Source: Dicyema japonicum (lineage: Eukaryota; Dicyemida; Rhombozoa; Dicyemidae). Taken from it: a DNA stretch of 64,000 bases. The number at the start of each line of letters is the position of its first letter. Positions within the stretch are counted from its first letter, which is position 1. The notes under the pieces were generated by a model that saw only the letters and a list, made by a program, of their open reading frames with translations, made no database searches and had not been told where the DNA came from. A program made the position numbers and the translations under genes. Of this stretch, positions 45,546 through 56,225 are shown piece after piece. Location: NCBI GenBank assembly GCA_011109175.1, contig RDEW01000005.1, forward strand, positions 1,118,324 through 1,182,323, given 5' to 3'.

Positions 45546-47150
45546 CAGGGGTGTCAAACTCATTTAGCTTCGAGGGCCGCATTTATAATAATTTTTCATC
45601 AAGGAAAGATTATTTATTTTAATGAAAAACCAAAATTAAAGGAAAACTAAAAATGTAATCACCATCTTCTAATCGTGCTTAGAGCAACTTCTAAAGGATT
45701 GAGTAACTTTCGGAGGATTACTTTTTTCGGATACACTTTTTGATATGTCGGGCTCAACTATTCATGTAGTCCCGACTTTTATTAAAGCCGATAAATTTTC
45801 ATCAGTGAGTTGTTCTTTGAACAGTTTTTGTTAATTTCGTAAATGAGAAAAGTTGTTCACACACATATGTCTAACCAAACATAGCATATTATTTTCGTAG
45901 CAAAATTTTTAAATTTTTCAGGAAGATGTGAAAAGAATTTCCAAATATTTAGCCTTTAGTATAGAATCCGATTGGATCTCCAAAAATTTGTAACCTTTCA
46001 TCTAATTAGAAACATTAAAAGAGAATGGTGATGTGAATAATGAAAACTGTTCCTCAAATGACGAGAAATCATCAAATCTTCTTTGAAATTCCTTCAACAA
46101 CAATTCCAGTTGTCCTTCATACTTGAAAAAAATCATTACAGTATGTGCACCAACAGTACTCCTTAGTTTTTTGCACGTAGAAAAATGAACTAAATTTTCA
46201 TTTAATAACTGAGACTTCCATAATTTTATTTTCGAGATAAAACACTTGATATGATCATACAACTGAGTTATGAGCTTGTCTTTGCCCTGCACTTCTAAAT
46301 TAAGGTCGTTCATATGTGCGGTAATATCAACTGCAAAGACAAAATCTTTTATACAAAATTCACTTTTCATCTCGTCTGTGTTTTGGCCTTTCATTTCCAT
46401 AAATAAAATTATTTCCTGTCTTAACAAATAAAATCTTTTAACAACTCTGTGAAGAGATAACCAGCGGATTGTAGTATAAAAAGGAATGTCGTTGAACTCA
46501 TGATTAATATCAGCAATTTACTAAATTGCCGGTGGTTGAGTGCATGACCTCTGATAAAGTTTACTGTTTTCGTAATCAAACTAATTGTGTTTTCCAGTTT
46601 TTAAATCTTTGTGCACAAATTTTGTTGATGAATAACACAATAAAAATGCGCAAATGATGGATTTAACTTTTCTATTTCAGCTCGCAATTTGGCAGCAAAT
46701 CCAGCCATATTAGGAGCACCATTGGTGCACAAACATACAAGCTTCTTTAAATCGAATCCATAGTCAAATTGAATTTTTAGCAGTTTAACAAAGATATCTT
46801 TACTTGTCGTTCATTTGTACAAGTTCGAGAAATTCTTCATGAATATTAAAATCTGAATCACAAGCTCTAAAAAAGATTGCTAATTGTGCAATTACAATAA
46901 CGTCTACCGTTTCATCGATCGCAATTGAAAAATATTCAAATTTAAACAATTCAGACTTTAATTGTTGTTTCAAATGCAAAGACACTTTTTTGATATGTTC
47001 GGCAACTGTGTTTCTGGTCAAAGAAATGTCTTTAAACAAATAATTTTGGCTGGTTTCACGAGCCATTGCTTGATGAAATCACCATCACAATATGATTTCC
47101 CATTCATTGCAATACTCAACACATCTCTCTATCCTAACTCAACATATCGC
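45546..47150 (-). mobile_element. hAT element with GTF2IRD2-like transposase, decayed
   Basis: Terminal repeat CAGGGGTGTCAAACTCATTT at 45546-45565 marks one end. On the minus strand the transposase reads DGDFIKQ (~47080), LFKDISLTRNTVAEHIKKVS (~47050), FEYFSIAIDETVDVIVIAQL (~46945-46880, with the first catalytic D), CTNGAPNMAGFAAKL (~46720), NFIRGHALNHRQFSKLL (~46550), FMEMKGQNTDEMKSEFC ... ITAHMNDLNLEVQGKDKLIT (46427-46250) and FDDFSSFEEQFSLFTSPFSF near 46030. Family and order match GTF2IRD2/Charlie8-type transposases. Stops and frameshifts make it inactive; the other terminal repeat was not found. Confidence 0.8.
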
Positions 47151-48128
47151 TGATGGTTTTAACAATTATAATCCTCCCAAACGGACAATCCTCGCATTAA
47201 CTTAACCAAGGCGTTCGATAGAACATCAAGGCGCGTGCTAAGTAACAAAAATTCTTGTATCTGGAATTCCTCCACGTCTTCAGAATTCGTTAACAAATTT
47301 CCTCTCTGGAAGAATTGGTCGAGCTGAAATTATGTCATGTCTATCTCACTACAAACTCTTTCCAAATGAAGTTCTTCAAGGCTCCGTTTAATCACCCACC
47401 TTATTCAACTTACACCTAAGCGACATTCCAATCAATTCCAAGACACTTCTACTATTGTATGCGGATGACATGATTGTTGCCTCTAAAGACATAGACGTTA
47501 ACGAAGCATCGAAGGATGTTCAGATCCACTTGAACACTCTTGAAGAGTGGCTTGGAGCAAACCACCTATCCCCCTCTCCATCGAAATCCACCGTCACTGT
47601 ATTCACGTCCAACCGCCGCCAACTAAATTTTCAACCAATTTTAACAATTCATGGACAACCACTCACCGTTACGAAACATCCCAAAATACTTTTATTTATG
47701 ACCAACTACTAACTTTCTATAAACATGTGGAAGAACAATGTAAAAAGGCCTATCAAAAGATCAACATACTTAAAACTGTGTCAGGCCATTCCTTTGGCCA
47801 AAGCAAAGAATCTTTAACCATCATAAACAATTCATTCAAACAACTATTAACTATGCAAGCCCTTGCTGGTCAACCTCTGCCTCTCTTACTTTTATTGACA
47901 AACTACAAAAAGTACAAAACATCGCGCTCAGGATAATTACTGGATGTCTCAGATCAACTCCTGTCGATCATCTACATTGGGAATCAAAAATCCTTCCAAT
48001 TAAAGACCATCTGGAAATGAGAGCCCTGCAGTTCCTCTCCCAAGCCTACAGTCTAGAACAGTGTTTCTTAACGTGGTCCCACCAGTGGTCCCCAGAAATA
48101 TTTTTAGGTCAATTAATTTTTTATGACT

Positions 48129-48485
48129 GTTCAGACATATCTGTTCAGACACCTGGAGCAGCTGCTTCGACCGCGGAAACCTAAAAATCAAGAAATATTC
48201 ATGCCTCGGGGATCGCTACCGATTTACTCCTGTTGCGACCGAATCATCGGGAGCCGTTGGTCCAATGACGGCTGAATTCTTGCAAGAACTCGGAGGATTG
48301 CTTGCCAGAAAGAAAAGGGATCAACGAGAAGGGCTATGGCTAAGACAAAAGATTGGAATAGCCATACTCCGAGGGAACTCGTTCGCAATCCACGCAGCAG
48401 GCTTCCTCAACTGACATTTGTTTAATTGTTAAAAAATTTAATTAATAAAAAAAAAAATTAAATTATTAAAAAAAAAAAAAAAAAA
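48129..48485 (+). mobile_element. RLE-A 3' fragment inserted in the hAT element
   Basis: 5'-truncated insertion flanked by an 11-bp TSD TTTTTATGACT (48118-48128 and 48486-48496). It encodes the end of the RLE-A nuclease region (PGAAASTAE, then KIKKYSCLG-like, VGPMTAEFLQELGGLLARKK) and ends in an A/T-rich tail with long A runs. Closely related to the fragments beside both SHMT copies. Confidence 0.88.
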
Positions 48486-48539
48486 TTTTTATGACTAAAA
48501 AAATTATTTAATTTTTATTATTTATTCGCATTAGAATAT

Positions 48540-48676
48540 ACAATTGGACAAGGCGCTCTCGGAGTTGTTTCAGCAACCAGAATCGAACCTGCCTGAAGAG
48601 GCTGGCGAACAGGCAGGCGAGGAAGGTTGTTGATTATTAAATATATTAACTTTTTTATTGTTTGTTAAATAAAGTG
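48540..48676 (+). mobile_element. RLE-B 3'-terminal fragment inserted in the hAT element
   Basis: 137 bp identical in plan to the last part of the RLE-B copy at 57868-59382 (CAATTGGACAAGGCGCTCTC ... TTTGTTAAATAAAG), flanked by a 13-bp TSD CGCATTAGAATAT (48527-48539 and 48677-48689). Severe 5' truncation typical of target-primed reverse transcription. Confidence 0.88.
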
Positions 48677-50410
48677 CGCATTAGAATATTTAAGTAATTT
48701 TATTCCACGTGTTTTTTTGTTATTTGATTGTAATGGTTAATCGCAAATGGATTGATTCTTATGTCCAATATGGATTTACCCAATATACTGGATCTGACAA
48801 CGTCGATAAAGCGCAGTGTATGATATGTGACGTCATAATGGGAAACAACTCTTTGAAGCCGTCACAATTAAAAGACATAAGGAAAAAACTCACCCACAAA
48901 ATGGTTATCAAGAAGTAAAATACAATCACTGGTTGCCGAGTTGTCAATTGCCATTAGTTTATTTTTACAAGGTCGACCGAATTTGCCGATTTATTTAACA
49001 ACGATATTTTCATGGTTAAACTATATTATCTGGCTGACATTTAGTATTTTTAATTAAACTTATCACTACAAGGTATTTTTATTAATTATGTTAAAGCATT
49101 AATGCTTCCAACATTGAAGCTATGAAAAAAATGTCTGCGTTTAAAGAAAAATTGTGACTATGGAGGAGAAAAATACGAAATAACAACGCTTCAATGTTTC
49201 CGATGGTAGAAAATAAGATTGGTGATAATGAACCTGAAAAATGGTTTTCTTCTTTGATTATTGATCATCTCGAAAATCTTGAAAATAAAATTGGAGATTA
49301 TTTCCCAGTTACTGAACCAATTGCGACTTGGATAATACACCCTTTTATTCCTGAAACCAATAAATTAATTTACGACGACCAAGAAATTACAGAAATTTAT
49401 TTCCAAGAACAGTTGATTGAATTGCGAAATTCGCAGTTTTGCAAGTTGACATTTAATTCGCTTTCGATTATGGAATTCTGGATTTCTGTTATTAATGAAT
49501 ATCCAATCTTATGTAAAAATGCACTGGAAGTGATAATTCCCTTTCCAACCACTTATTTATGTGAAATGGCAATGTCTTGTTATTCTGAAAAGTAAAGTTC
49601 GCAACCGACTTAAGGTGGAAGACGATATGAGAATGGCACTTACCAACATTGTACCAATAATTGAACAGCTAGTTTCTGAAAAGCAGGATAAAAATCACAC
49701 TAACTCTAAATATTATGATTTTTTAATTTTGTTAGTTTTTTTTATTAAATTGTTTTGTTACATGTGGTCCCCAGAAAAATTCAACAGACTAAAGTGGTCC
49801 CCGGTCAAAAAAAATTAAAAAACACTGGTCTAGAACATCCCTGCCACTCCCTATGCAAGCCGCAAAACAAAAGGAAAATTATTATGACAACCAGTGGCCT
49901 GTCTCGAATGTTATCATCCATTCCTTCCATCCCCAATGACAGGAGTCGTCTGAAACAGAAACACGATTTTGTTTCTACTAGAAGCATCCGAAGACTCGGA
50001 GACAATAAAATATTACAGCGAGCCCCTCCTCCGATGGACCAATCAGAATCCTCCCTTTCAAGGGACGTGCGAGTAAACCTGGTTCGTCTACGATGTGGGC
50101 ACCACCCATATCTACCAACATATAATATACTCTGCCCCTTTTGCAACCTCCACGTGCTGACAACAAATCATCTATTTCAATGTCATGAATTGGCACAATG
50201 TTTCTCCACAATCCCGGAACTGACCGATCTATGGGAGCGATCAACATCTGCTGCGTCCTACTTAATAGCTGATGCCCCCTACAAGTTAGTGAGGCTGGGG
50301 TTACTTAACTAACTAAATCGGGCTGCACGGTACTGTTGCATTTAACGAACTCCACTAAACATTACTGTTGCGCATGAGGCTCGCGGGCCGCACCTACACT
50401 TGCCGAGGCC

Positions 50411-50500
50411 AGCATAAATGGTAAAAGACGTTTGACACCCAGTTTCCACTACTACAGAAACAGAGTCTATTCGGAACCAGCATAAATGGTAAAAGACGTC
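50411..50500. repeat. Short tandem duplication at the inverted-repeat boundary
   Basis: CCAGCATAAATGGTAAAAGA occurs at 50410-50429 and again at 50476-50495, period ~66 bp. The right-arm boundary (50439) lies between the two copies, next to a hAT-end-like GTTTGACACCC (50430-50440). Confidence 0.75.
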
Positions 50501-50811
50501 CATAATTGCAGTTGTGGAAACCCCTCAAGTAGAGTGGGGGAGAGCAAATGATCCTTTTCGTGCCAGTCTGGCATTGGACGCCACTCTAGTAGGAAGGGAA
50601 AGAGGATGAACAGACAGAACAAATAGATAACTTCAACCAATTGTAGCACCACATGGCGACACGCGGAGATAAAAAGGTTCCTAACATAAACACAGTTAAC
50701 CTCGAGAATTTAAGGAAGTTGGCCTGTTAGAATGAAATTATAAAAATTTAATTTAAATAAAAAATAATTAAATGGTATATATTATTAACTTTAACCACAA
50801 TATTGTCGCAA

Positions 50812-52432
50812 ATGTTGGTACTTTCTAGACTTTTTCAGAAATCAATTGTTAGATAATTTGAACTAATTTTCCAGAGATATTTGAGTGTTTGTGGAACAGT
50901 GCCACTAAATGTGGCGGACAATGAAATGTATGACATAATTCTTGAGGAAAAGAAAAGACTTAGAGAAACTATTGGGCTTACAGCTTCCGAGGTGTAATTT
51001 TAACTAATTTGTAAGAATTTATGTAGTCAAGCTGTTTCAGAGGCAAATGCTTCTTGTCTCACTAATTAAATACGCAGAGGGATATCCTGGTAACAGGTAT
51101 ATAATTTAACAATTCAGATATTATGGTGGAACTCAATTTTCTGATAAAATAGAAAGAATATGTCATGCACGTGCTTTAGAATTATTTGAACTCGATTCTG
51201 AAATATGGGGGGTGAATGTTCAGGCATTGTCAGGAAGTCCAGCTAACTTGGAGGCCTATGCCAGCATGATGAAGCCTCATGATAGAGTTATGGGATTAGA
51301 GCTTACACACAGTAAATATATTTTAATAAATTAAGTCTCACTCACGGATTCATGACCACAAAGAAGAGAGTTTCTGCATCATCATTATTTTATGAATTTA
51401 TGCCTTACAGATTAAATGTTGTAATATTTGACCACTTAAGCCACAAACTATGCTTATTGATTATGACGAACTTGCAAAGAATGCTAGAATGTTTCGTCCA
51501 CGTGTTATTGTTGCTGGTGCTTCCTGTTATTCTCGACTTATTGATTTTGAAAGATTTAGGGAGGTTTGATAATTTATAATAAATAGATTTGTGATGAGGT
51601 TGGAGCATATTTCATGGTGGATATGGCTCATATTTCAGGACTTGTTGCTGGTAAGGTCATTCCAAGTCCATTTCCATACGCCGACGTCGTTACCTCTACA
51701 ACACATAAAACTTTAAGAGGACCTCGGTTTTAATAGGTTCTAATAATGCAGTGGTGGGATAATCTATTCAAAAAGAGGTGAGGTAGACCTTCCTTCAATC
51801 GTCAATGCCACTGTTTTCCCTGGATTTCAAGGAGGACCACACATGCACGTAATTGCTGCATTGGCAGTTGGTTTTAAAGAGGCCTTGTCCCCCGAATATA
51901 TGGAATATCAAACACAAGTTGTTGAAAATTGTAAAAAATTGAGTCAACTGTTGATTTCAAAAAACTATAGAATTATGACAGGTATATTAAATGAGTTTAT
52001 TATGGTGGAACTGATAATCATTTAATGTTAATTGATTTGAGACCATTAAAACTTAATGGAAACAGAGCTCAAATCGCTTGTGAAAATGCTGGAATTTCTC
52101 TCAATAAGAATACCTGCCCATATGATACTAACCCTACTGTTCCTGGGGGAGTTAGAATTGGTTTTTTTGTTATTTTAGTTATTTAGGAACCCCCGTCATC
52201 ACTTCTAGGGGTTTGAAAACAGATGATATGGCTCAAATTGCTGAGTTTTTGGATCAAGTTTTTACTGTCAGCAAAAACCTCTCAGATTCCAATAGTTGGA
52301 ATATTTTCTTTTTTAGAAAAACTGAGTGATTTCGTACAGGCAGTCAAGTCAGATGAGAAAATAAATAACATAAAAAATAGTGTAAGAGAGTATATAACCC
52401 CTTTCAATCTGCCTGGTCTCCCAACGATATGA
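50812..52432 (+). pseudogene. SHMT: Serine hydroxymethyltransferase, duplicated copy with two frameshifts
   Basis: Same eleven-exon structure as the intact copy; introns at 50848-50874, 50992-51015, 51097-51117, 51312-51335, 51418-51440, 51564-51586, 51727-51751, 51982-52004, 52161-52186 and 52295-52316 (27, 24, 21, 24, 23, 23, 25, 23, 26, 22 nt). Relative to the left copy it has one extra T at about 51066 (TAATTAAATAC for TAATAAATAC), which brings TAA into frame, and a 7-nt deletion of TGGTGGA at about 51309, removing the GGH of THGGHLTH. The exon 1 boundary and PLP-lysine exon are unchanged. It should give a truncated protein only. Confidence 0.9.
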
Positions 52433-52499
52433 ACTAATTAAACTAATATTATTTCACTAAATTTGACTTTTTTTCTAATTTAATACTTCATTCCTATTT

Positions 52500-52925
52500 T
52501 AAGAGAGAGCTCTGAAGGCTACAGGCTTTCCAGCACAGCTTGAACCAGTGGGTCTTGATCGAGGAGATATAATGAGACCCTTTTCCCCTTCACGTCTGGA
52601 AGATATTTGGTCTGGGATGTAACTTGTGTAGACACGTTCTCAAACACGAATATTTTCAAATCCGTTCAGACACCTGGAGCAGCTGCTTCGACTGCGGAGA
52701 ACCTAAAAATCAAGAAATATTCTTGCCTCGGTGATCGCTACCGATTTACTCCTGTTGCGACCGAATCATCGGGAGCCGCTGGTCCAATGACGGCTGAGTT
52801 CATGCGAGAACTTGGATAAATGCTTGCCAGAAAGAAAAGGATTGGCTAAGACAAAAGATTGGAATGGCCATACATGAGGGAACTCGTTCGCAATCCACGC
52901 AGTAGGCTTCCTCAACTGACATTTG
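52500..52925 (+). pseudogene. RLE-A C-terminal fragment (right arm)
   Basis: Mirror of 38455-38880. Reads VWDVTCVDTFSNTNIFKSVQ and MTAEFMRELG, then a stop where the copy at 48129-48485 continues with GLLARKK. Confidence 0.75.
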
Positions 52926-52948
52926 TTTAATTGTTAAAAAATTATTTT

Positions 52949-53500
52949 TTAATTTAATAAATATCGTCCAGCTTCAAATGGGCATTTCTGCATATTTGGA
53001 TTGTTGAGGAATGACGTGGGAGGGGAATGTAGAATTCTGACCAACCTATCGCAAGAGAGGGTGAAATGGGACGAGACATCCACATAGCAGAGAATTCCAT
53101 GGCCACCAAATATCATTGGCAGTGTAGCCTGTTTCCATGAAACATCGAAATAAACATTGCAGATACGTCTTATTGTCAAACGAAAGATACCGTCGATATG
53201 TCTGAATTGGTAAAATATGGAGCTGTTCCGAGGATATACACAATCTTCTGTATAGTGAGACTTGTCCTCGAAAAAATAATGTGGTATGTTGGTCGAATAA
53301 AAATAATTGATGAACGTTCTGTCAAGTAAGAGTTGCTTATCACATAATACTTTCACTGTCTCACTTTTACCGATTGGGGAACTATGAAATACAAGTTCTC
53401 CATCATGAGTAGAAATACTTCAGGGCATTAAAATTGTAACTCATGAAAACTCATTGTTGGAAAGCCAAATTGGATATTTCGCATTTATCACAGTTTAATT
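52949..53500 (-). pseudogene. RLE-A middle fragment (right arm)
   Basis: Mirror of 37816-38410. The frame is longer here (to PFEAGRYLLN at 52949) because the left arm's TAG is absent. Confidence 0.65.
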
Positions 53501-53564
53501 CTAAACCAACTTCTGACAAGACTCAATACTTCCAAATCACAGTAAACTATAAGAATTGCATCAT

Positions 53565-53780
53565 CTAGACCAGGCATGTCAAACTCAAAAAGCTCCAGGG
53601 CCGCATAAGATAGTTTGAGTATACAAGACCACACTAACAAATCTGAAGTCATGCATTGGAATCAGTTCTTCATAAATATTAAATTCAAAAGCCCTGATAA
53701 AAACTGCAAACTGTGCAATGATATCAACGGTCACATCAATAGAAAATTGTTCAAATTTAGATCAAGTGTTTAACTAGTTA
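53565..53780 (-). pseudogene. hAT remnant with terminal repeat (right arm)
   Basis: Mirror of 37600-37815. CAGGCATGTCAAACTCAAAA at 53572-53591 is the hAT terminal repeat; minus-strand coding reads VTVDIIAQFAVFIRAFEFNI. Confidence 0.7.
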
Positions 53781-53799
53781 GTTAAGAGTTCTTTCGTGT

Positions 53800-54003
53800 T
53801 GCCCTAAAAGAGTTTCACTTGAGCCATGCTTTGCAGTTTGATTTCATCCTCTCGACCATATTCCATGTACAGGCCGTTGTCGCTAAGACGAGCGGAGTTT
53901 GCGGGCCCAACACGGTCTCTTTTCTAAGATCGCTTGGGTCAATCATATCGAAAATGACTAATGAGTGTCGAGAAACCGAATGGCTGTCCATTCTCTGGCA
54001 GTT
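53800..54003 (+). pseudogene. RLE-A C-terminal fragment
   Basis: Reads VQAVVAKTSGVCGPNTVSFL, RSLGSIISKMTNECRETEWL, matching the last part of RLE-A (VAVETSGLIGSRSLALLNKI in the copy at 15920). The right arm of the inverted duplication ends inside it at ~53891. Confidence 0.65.
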
Positions 54004-54592
54004 ATTATTATTATTACCCCCAGGATCACTGGGTCAAAGAGAAAAAAATAAAAGTTCTTAACTAACTAAGTAATCCCAGACAACAAAGAAGAGTCCGGCG
54101 GGGTCGAAAATTCTGAACAGTTCTTCTAATCGGACATGACATTGGCTCAAACTTTCTATTGGGAATCGTACTTTGGTAGTCACAAGTTCGAGATTTCCAG
54201 AGCCTTTAAGCATACTGTAGACACTGTTAGTTATATCCTCAAACGATAATCCGTTGCGAATTACTGTGAGAAGGTCACCACCAAGATTCCTAATTCTGTC
54301 ACGAAGAATTACTGTGAATCCCGGAAATACTGGTGTTGAATTCTTTGGCGAAAGTTTAGACTCTTGAATTAACAACAGGTCGATGTGATGTTCTTTCAAA
54401 AATGTCCGAAGTTTGAGTACCTTGTTCTTGATTCCATTTATGTTGAGTTGGACTATTCTGGCTGGTACAGAGTTTGCCTCAACGTCTCCGCAGCGGCGCA
54501 GGCCTTCCTTATTGGTCCACCTGTGAAGATAGGGGAAAGTGTGTTTCTTTTCTTCCAGATGCCACCACGTCGTTTGCGAGCCATATGACATT
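54004..54592 (-). mobile_element. LINE-2A copy, internally deleted, with decayed 2A motif
   Basis: The minus strand starts at the LINE 5' end (GTCATATGGCTCGC, ~54592), leader, then RRCGDVEANSVPA (2A-like motif with NPGP changed to NSVP, 54463-54489), the EN N-terminus IVQLNINGIKNK, LLLIQESKLS, VFPGFTVILRDRIR and GGDLLTVIRNGLS. It then jumps to the 3' end (VWDYLVS, LINE stop context and UTR TTTTTCTCTTTGACCCAGTG with CCTGGGGGTAATAATAATAA). No RT is left. Confidence 0.78.
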
Positions 54593-56225
54593 TTTTTAAT
54601 TTTTTATTGAGCCAAAAACCCACCGTCATATCCAGAATAAACAAATTCAGGTGATCCAAGCCTCCCTTAGCAGTCTCCGCATCTTTCTCGGTGATCCGAC
54701 TGCGTTTCTGCGCATTTCCGATATGGACGGGGTCCGCATACCCGAGTCCTTCCGCAGAGGCACCGTTCCAGTCGCCTCTATCATATTTTCTAGGTTTCTA
54801 GGCAGGATTTCCACTCGGGAATATTTCCTTAATAAGTTTGCTGCCTTCACTTGAATATTGCATATTTTGTCCAAATTCGTTGCAGAAAAGTTAGATCCCC
54901 ATATATTACATGCGTATCCTATTGTAGCCTCGATGAACTGTTTGTATATGACATCCAGACCACTCAGATGTCTCTTAGGTTTCCCAAGTACGCCTTCAGG
55001 AAGTTGATTTTCCTCGTACAAGTCAAAAACATATTTTCGACATGTTTTGTAAAGGTTAAGAAGGTGTCCAAGGTGACTCCTAGGATTTTCTGGTATTTGT
55101 TTCGCGGGATTATCTTCCCATCCATTGTGACGTCAATTGATACTTTCCCTAGTCTTCTGTTTGTCGTGAATAAGGTCGACACCGACTTCTCTGGGCTTAA
55201 GTCAATTGATTTCCCAAAGTCATAAACTTAATTTATTCATATTGTCCTGTATTCTTCTCGTTGCTTCCACAATACTCACATCCCTCGAGGCAATGACTAT
55301 ATCATCAGCATACGTTAATAATATGTCATCGTCCCACTGAGGGAGTGGCAAGTCATCCATCATAACGTTAAACAATAGTGGAGATAATGGGGAGCCCTGG
55401 GTCGCTTCTTGTTTCGTAGAGGACTCACCAATCAATTTTTGATGAAAGCGACGATGAGCAGAGTGTTACATCAGGTGAGGTAGGCTTATCTGTCACTCTG
55501 AGTGGGGTCCTTGTGTTTCTCGAAGGATCGTTCAGAATTGTTAGGGAGTCCGATTTCAATAACAATAGCTTCCCTCTCGTGTCGGCCTGTTGGGTTGACA
55601 ACCATAATGGGTGCTTTGCGTTTAAATCCCCACATATGATGATCTCATCGTAGATAGCCAATCTTATAGGTTTGGAATAACATAGTCCTTTGGGCAGGAG
55701 CCGGGAGGAGGCAAGTAGATATTCACGACGCACATACTTCCTTTCGTTGTCCCAAGCGAGATTCCAATTGCCTCAGTAACCTCGTCATTTCCAACAAGTT
55801 TCCTCACTTCCGAAGTAATGTCTCTGCATTTCAGGTTCTTTTTGAATAGAGTAAGTAGTCCACCCCCTCTTCTCTTTTTTACGGTCCATCCTGATTGCCT
55901 CGTATCCAGGGAATGAAGGAGTGGAATCATGCATGCGGAGTTTAGTTTCTTTAATCATGGCCACGTCGATCTTCTGATTTGCCAGGATTGAACGGAGTTC
56001 CCTGACCTTGTTTTTAATTCCGTTGATGTTTAGTTGGAGAGCAGTAAATTTCTTTTCACCACAGTGGGCTGAGGGTTTTCGCCGGGAATGTTTGGACTTT
56101 CTTGAAACACATCGCCGGGGGGTCGATAATGACCCCGGGGGGAAGGGGTCTAATGGTCCTTTTCGGGAGGGTATTAGAAGCCCTCTGGGCGTTGTCAAAT
56201 CCTTTTGAATTTTTTGACGCTACAA
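54593..56225 (-). mobile_element. APE-type LINE, internally deleted, 5' end present
   Basis: Minus-strand order: leader (56198, DPFPPGSLSTPRR), EN ALQLNINGIKNKVRELRSIL, MIKETKLRMHDSTPSFPGYE, GGGLLTLFKKNLK, VNIYLPPPGSCPKDYV, CGDLNAKHPLWLSTQQADTR (55660-55600) and TRTPLRVTDKPTSPDVTLCS. Then a direct jump to RT motif B QGSPLSPLLFNVMM (~55400), ILLTYADDIVIASRDVSIVE, LGVTLDTFLTFTKHVENMF, and the C-terminus to LREAWIT (54647). RT motifs 1-A are deleted. The leader's 2A position reads GENPQP in a neighbouring frame, probably a decayed NPGP. Confidence 0.8.

Larger units (their letters stand above)
48059..49827 (+). mobile_element. hAT element (ZBED5/SCAND3-like), complete ends
   Basis: 1769 bp. Terminal inverted repeats CAGTGTTTCTTAA (48059-48071) and, at the right end, the complement of CAGTGTTTTTTAA (49815-49827). 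Perfect 8-bp TSD GTCTAGAA at 48051-48058 and 49828-49835, the length typical for hAT. Inside: BED-type N-terminus WIDSYVQYGFTQYTG, CMICDVIMGNNSLKPSQL (48730-48918) and C-terminal dimerisation region FWISVINEYPILCKNALEVI, YLCEMAMSCYSEK (49480-49595), LTNIVPIIEQLVSEKQ. The catalytic middle is deleted, so it is non-autonomous. It carries two later retrotransposon insertions (48129-48485 and 48540-48676). Confidence 0.93.
47170..50312 (+). mobile_element. APE-type LINE split by a hAT insertion
   Basis: Left part: degraded motif A (TLTKAFDRTSR-like), FLSGRIGRAEIM, motif B EVLQGS, YADDMIVASKDIDVNEASKD (~47458), SPSKSTVTVFTSNRRQ and RLRIITGCLRSTPVDHL, ending at 48058 in SQAYSLE. It resumes at 49836 as HPCHSLCKPQNKRKIIMTTS and runs open to the stop at ~50310 with a zinc-knuckle-like CPFCNLHVLTTNHLFQC near 50125. 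Removing the hAT and one TSD restores the reading frame exactly. The C-terminus differs from the LINE-2A copies, so this is another APE family. Confidence 0.82.
50439..53891 (-). repeat. Right arm of a large inverted duplication (~3.45 kb)
   Basis: Near-perfect reverse complement of 37489-40948. It ends inside the SINE-like element on one side (sequence identical up to GGAAACTGG, then diverging) and inside RLE-A fragment sequence on the other (identity stops at ...CGCTAAGACGA, 53891). Contents mirror the left arm, including a copy of SHMT. Confidence 0.9.

Noticed and set aside
37489-53891. Inverted duplication as a pure assembly artefact
   Set aside because: Not fully excluded, but the arms differ by indels and substitutions and end at defined, different flanks, which is more like a real duplication.
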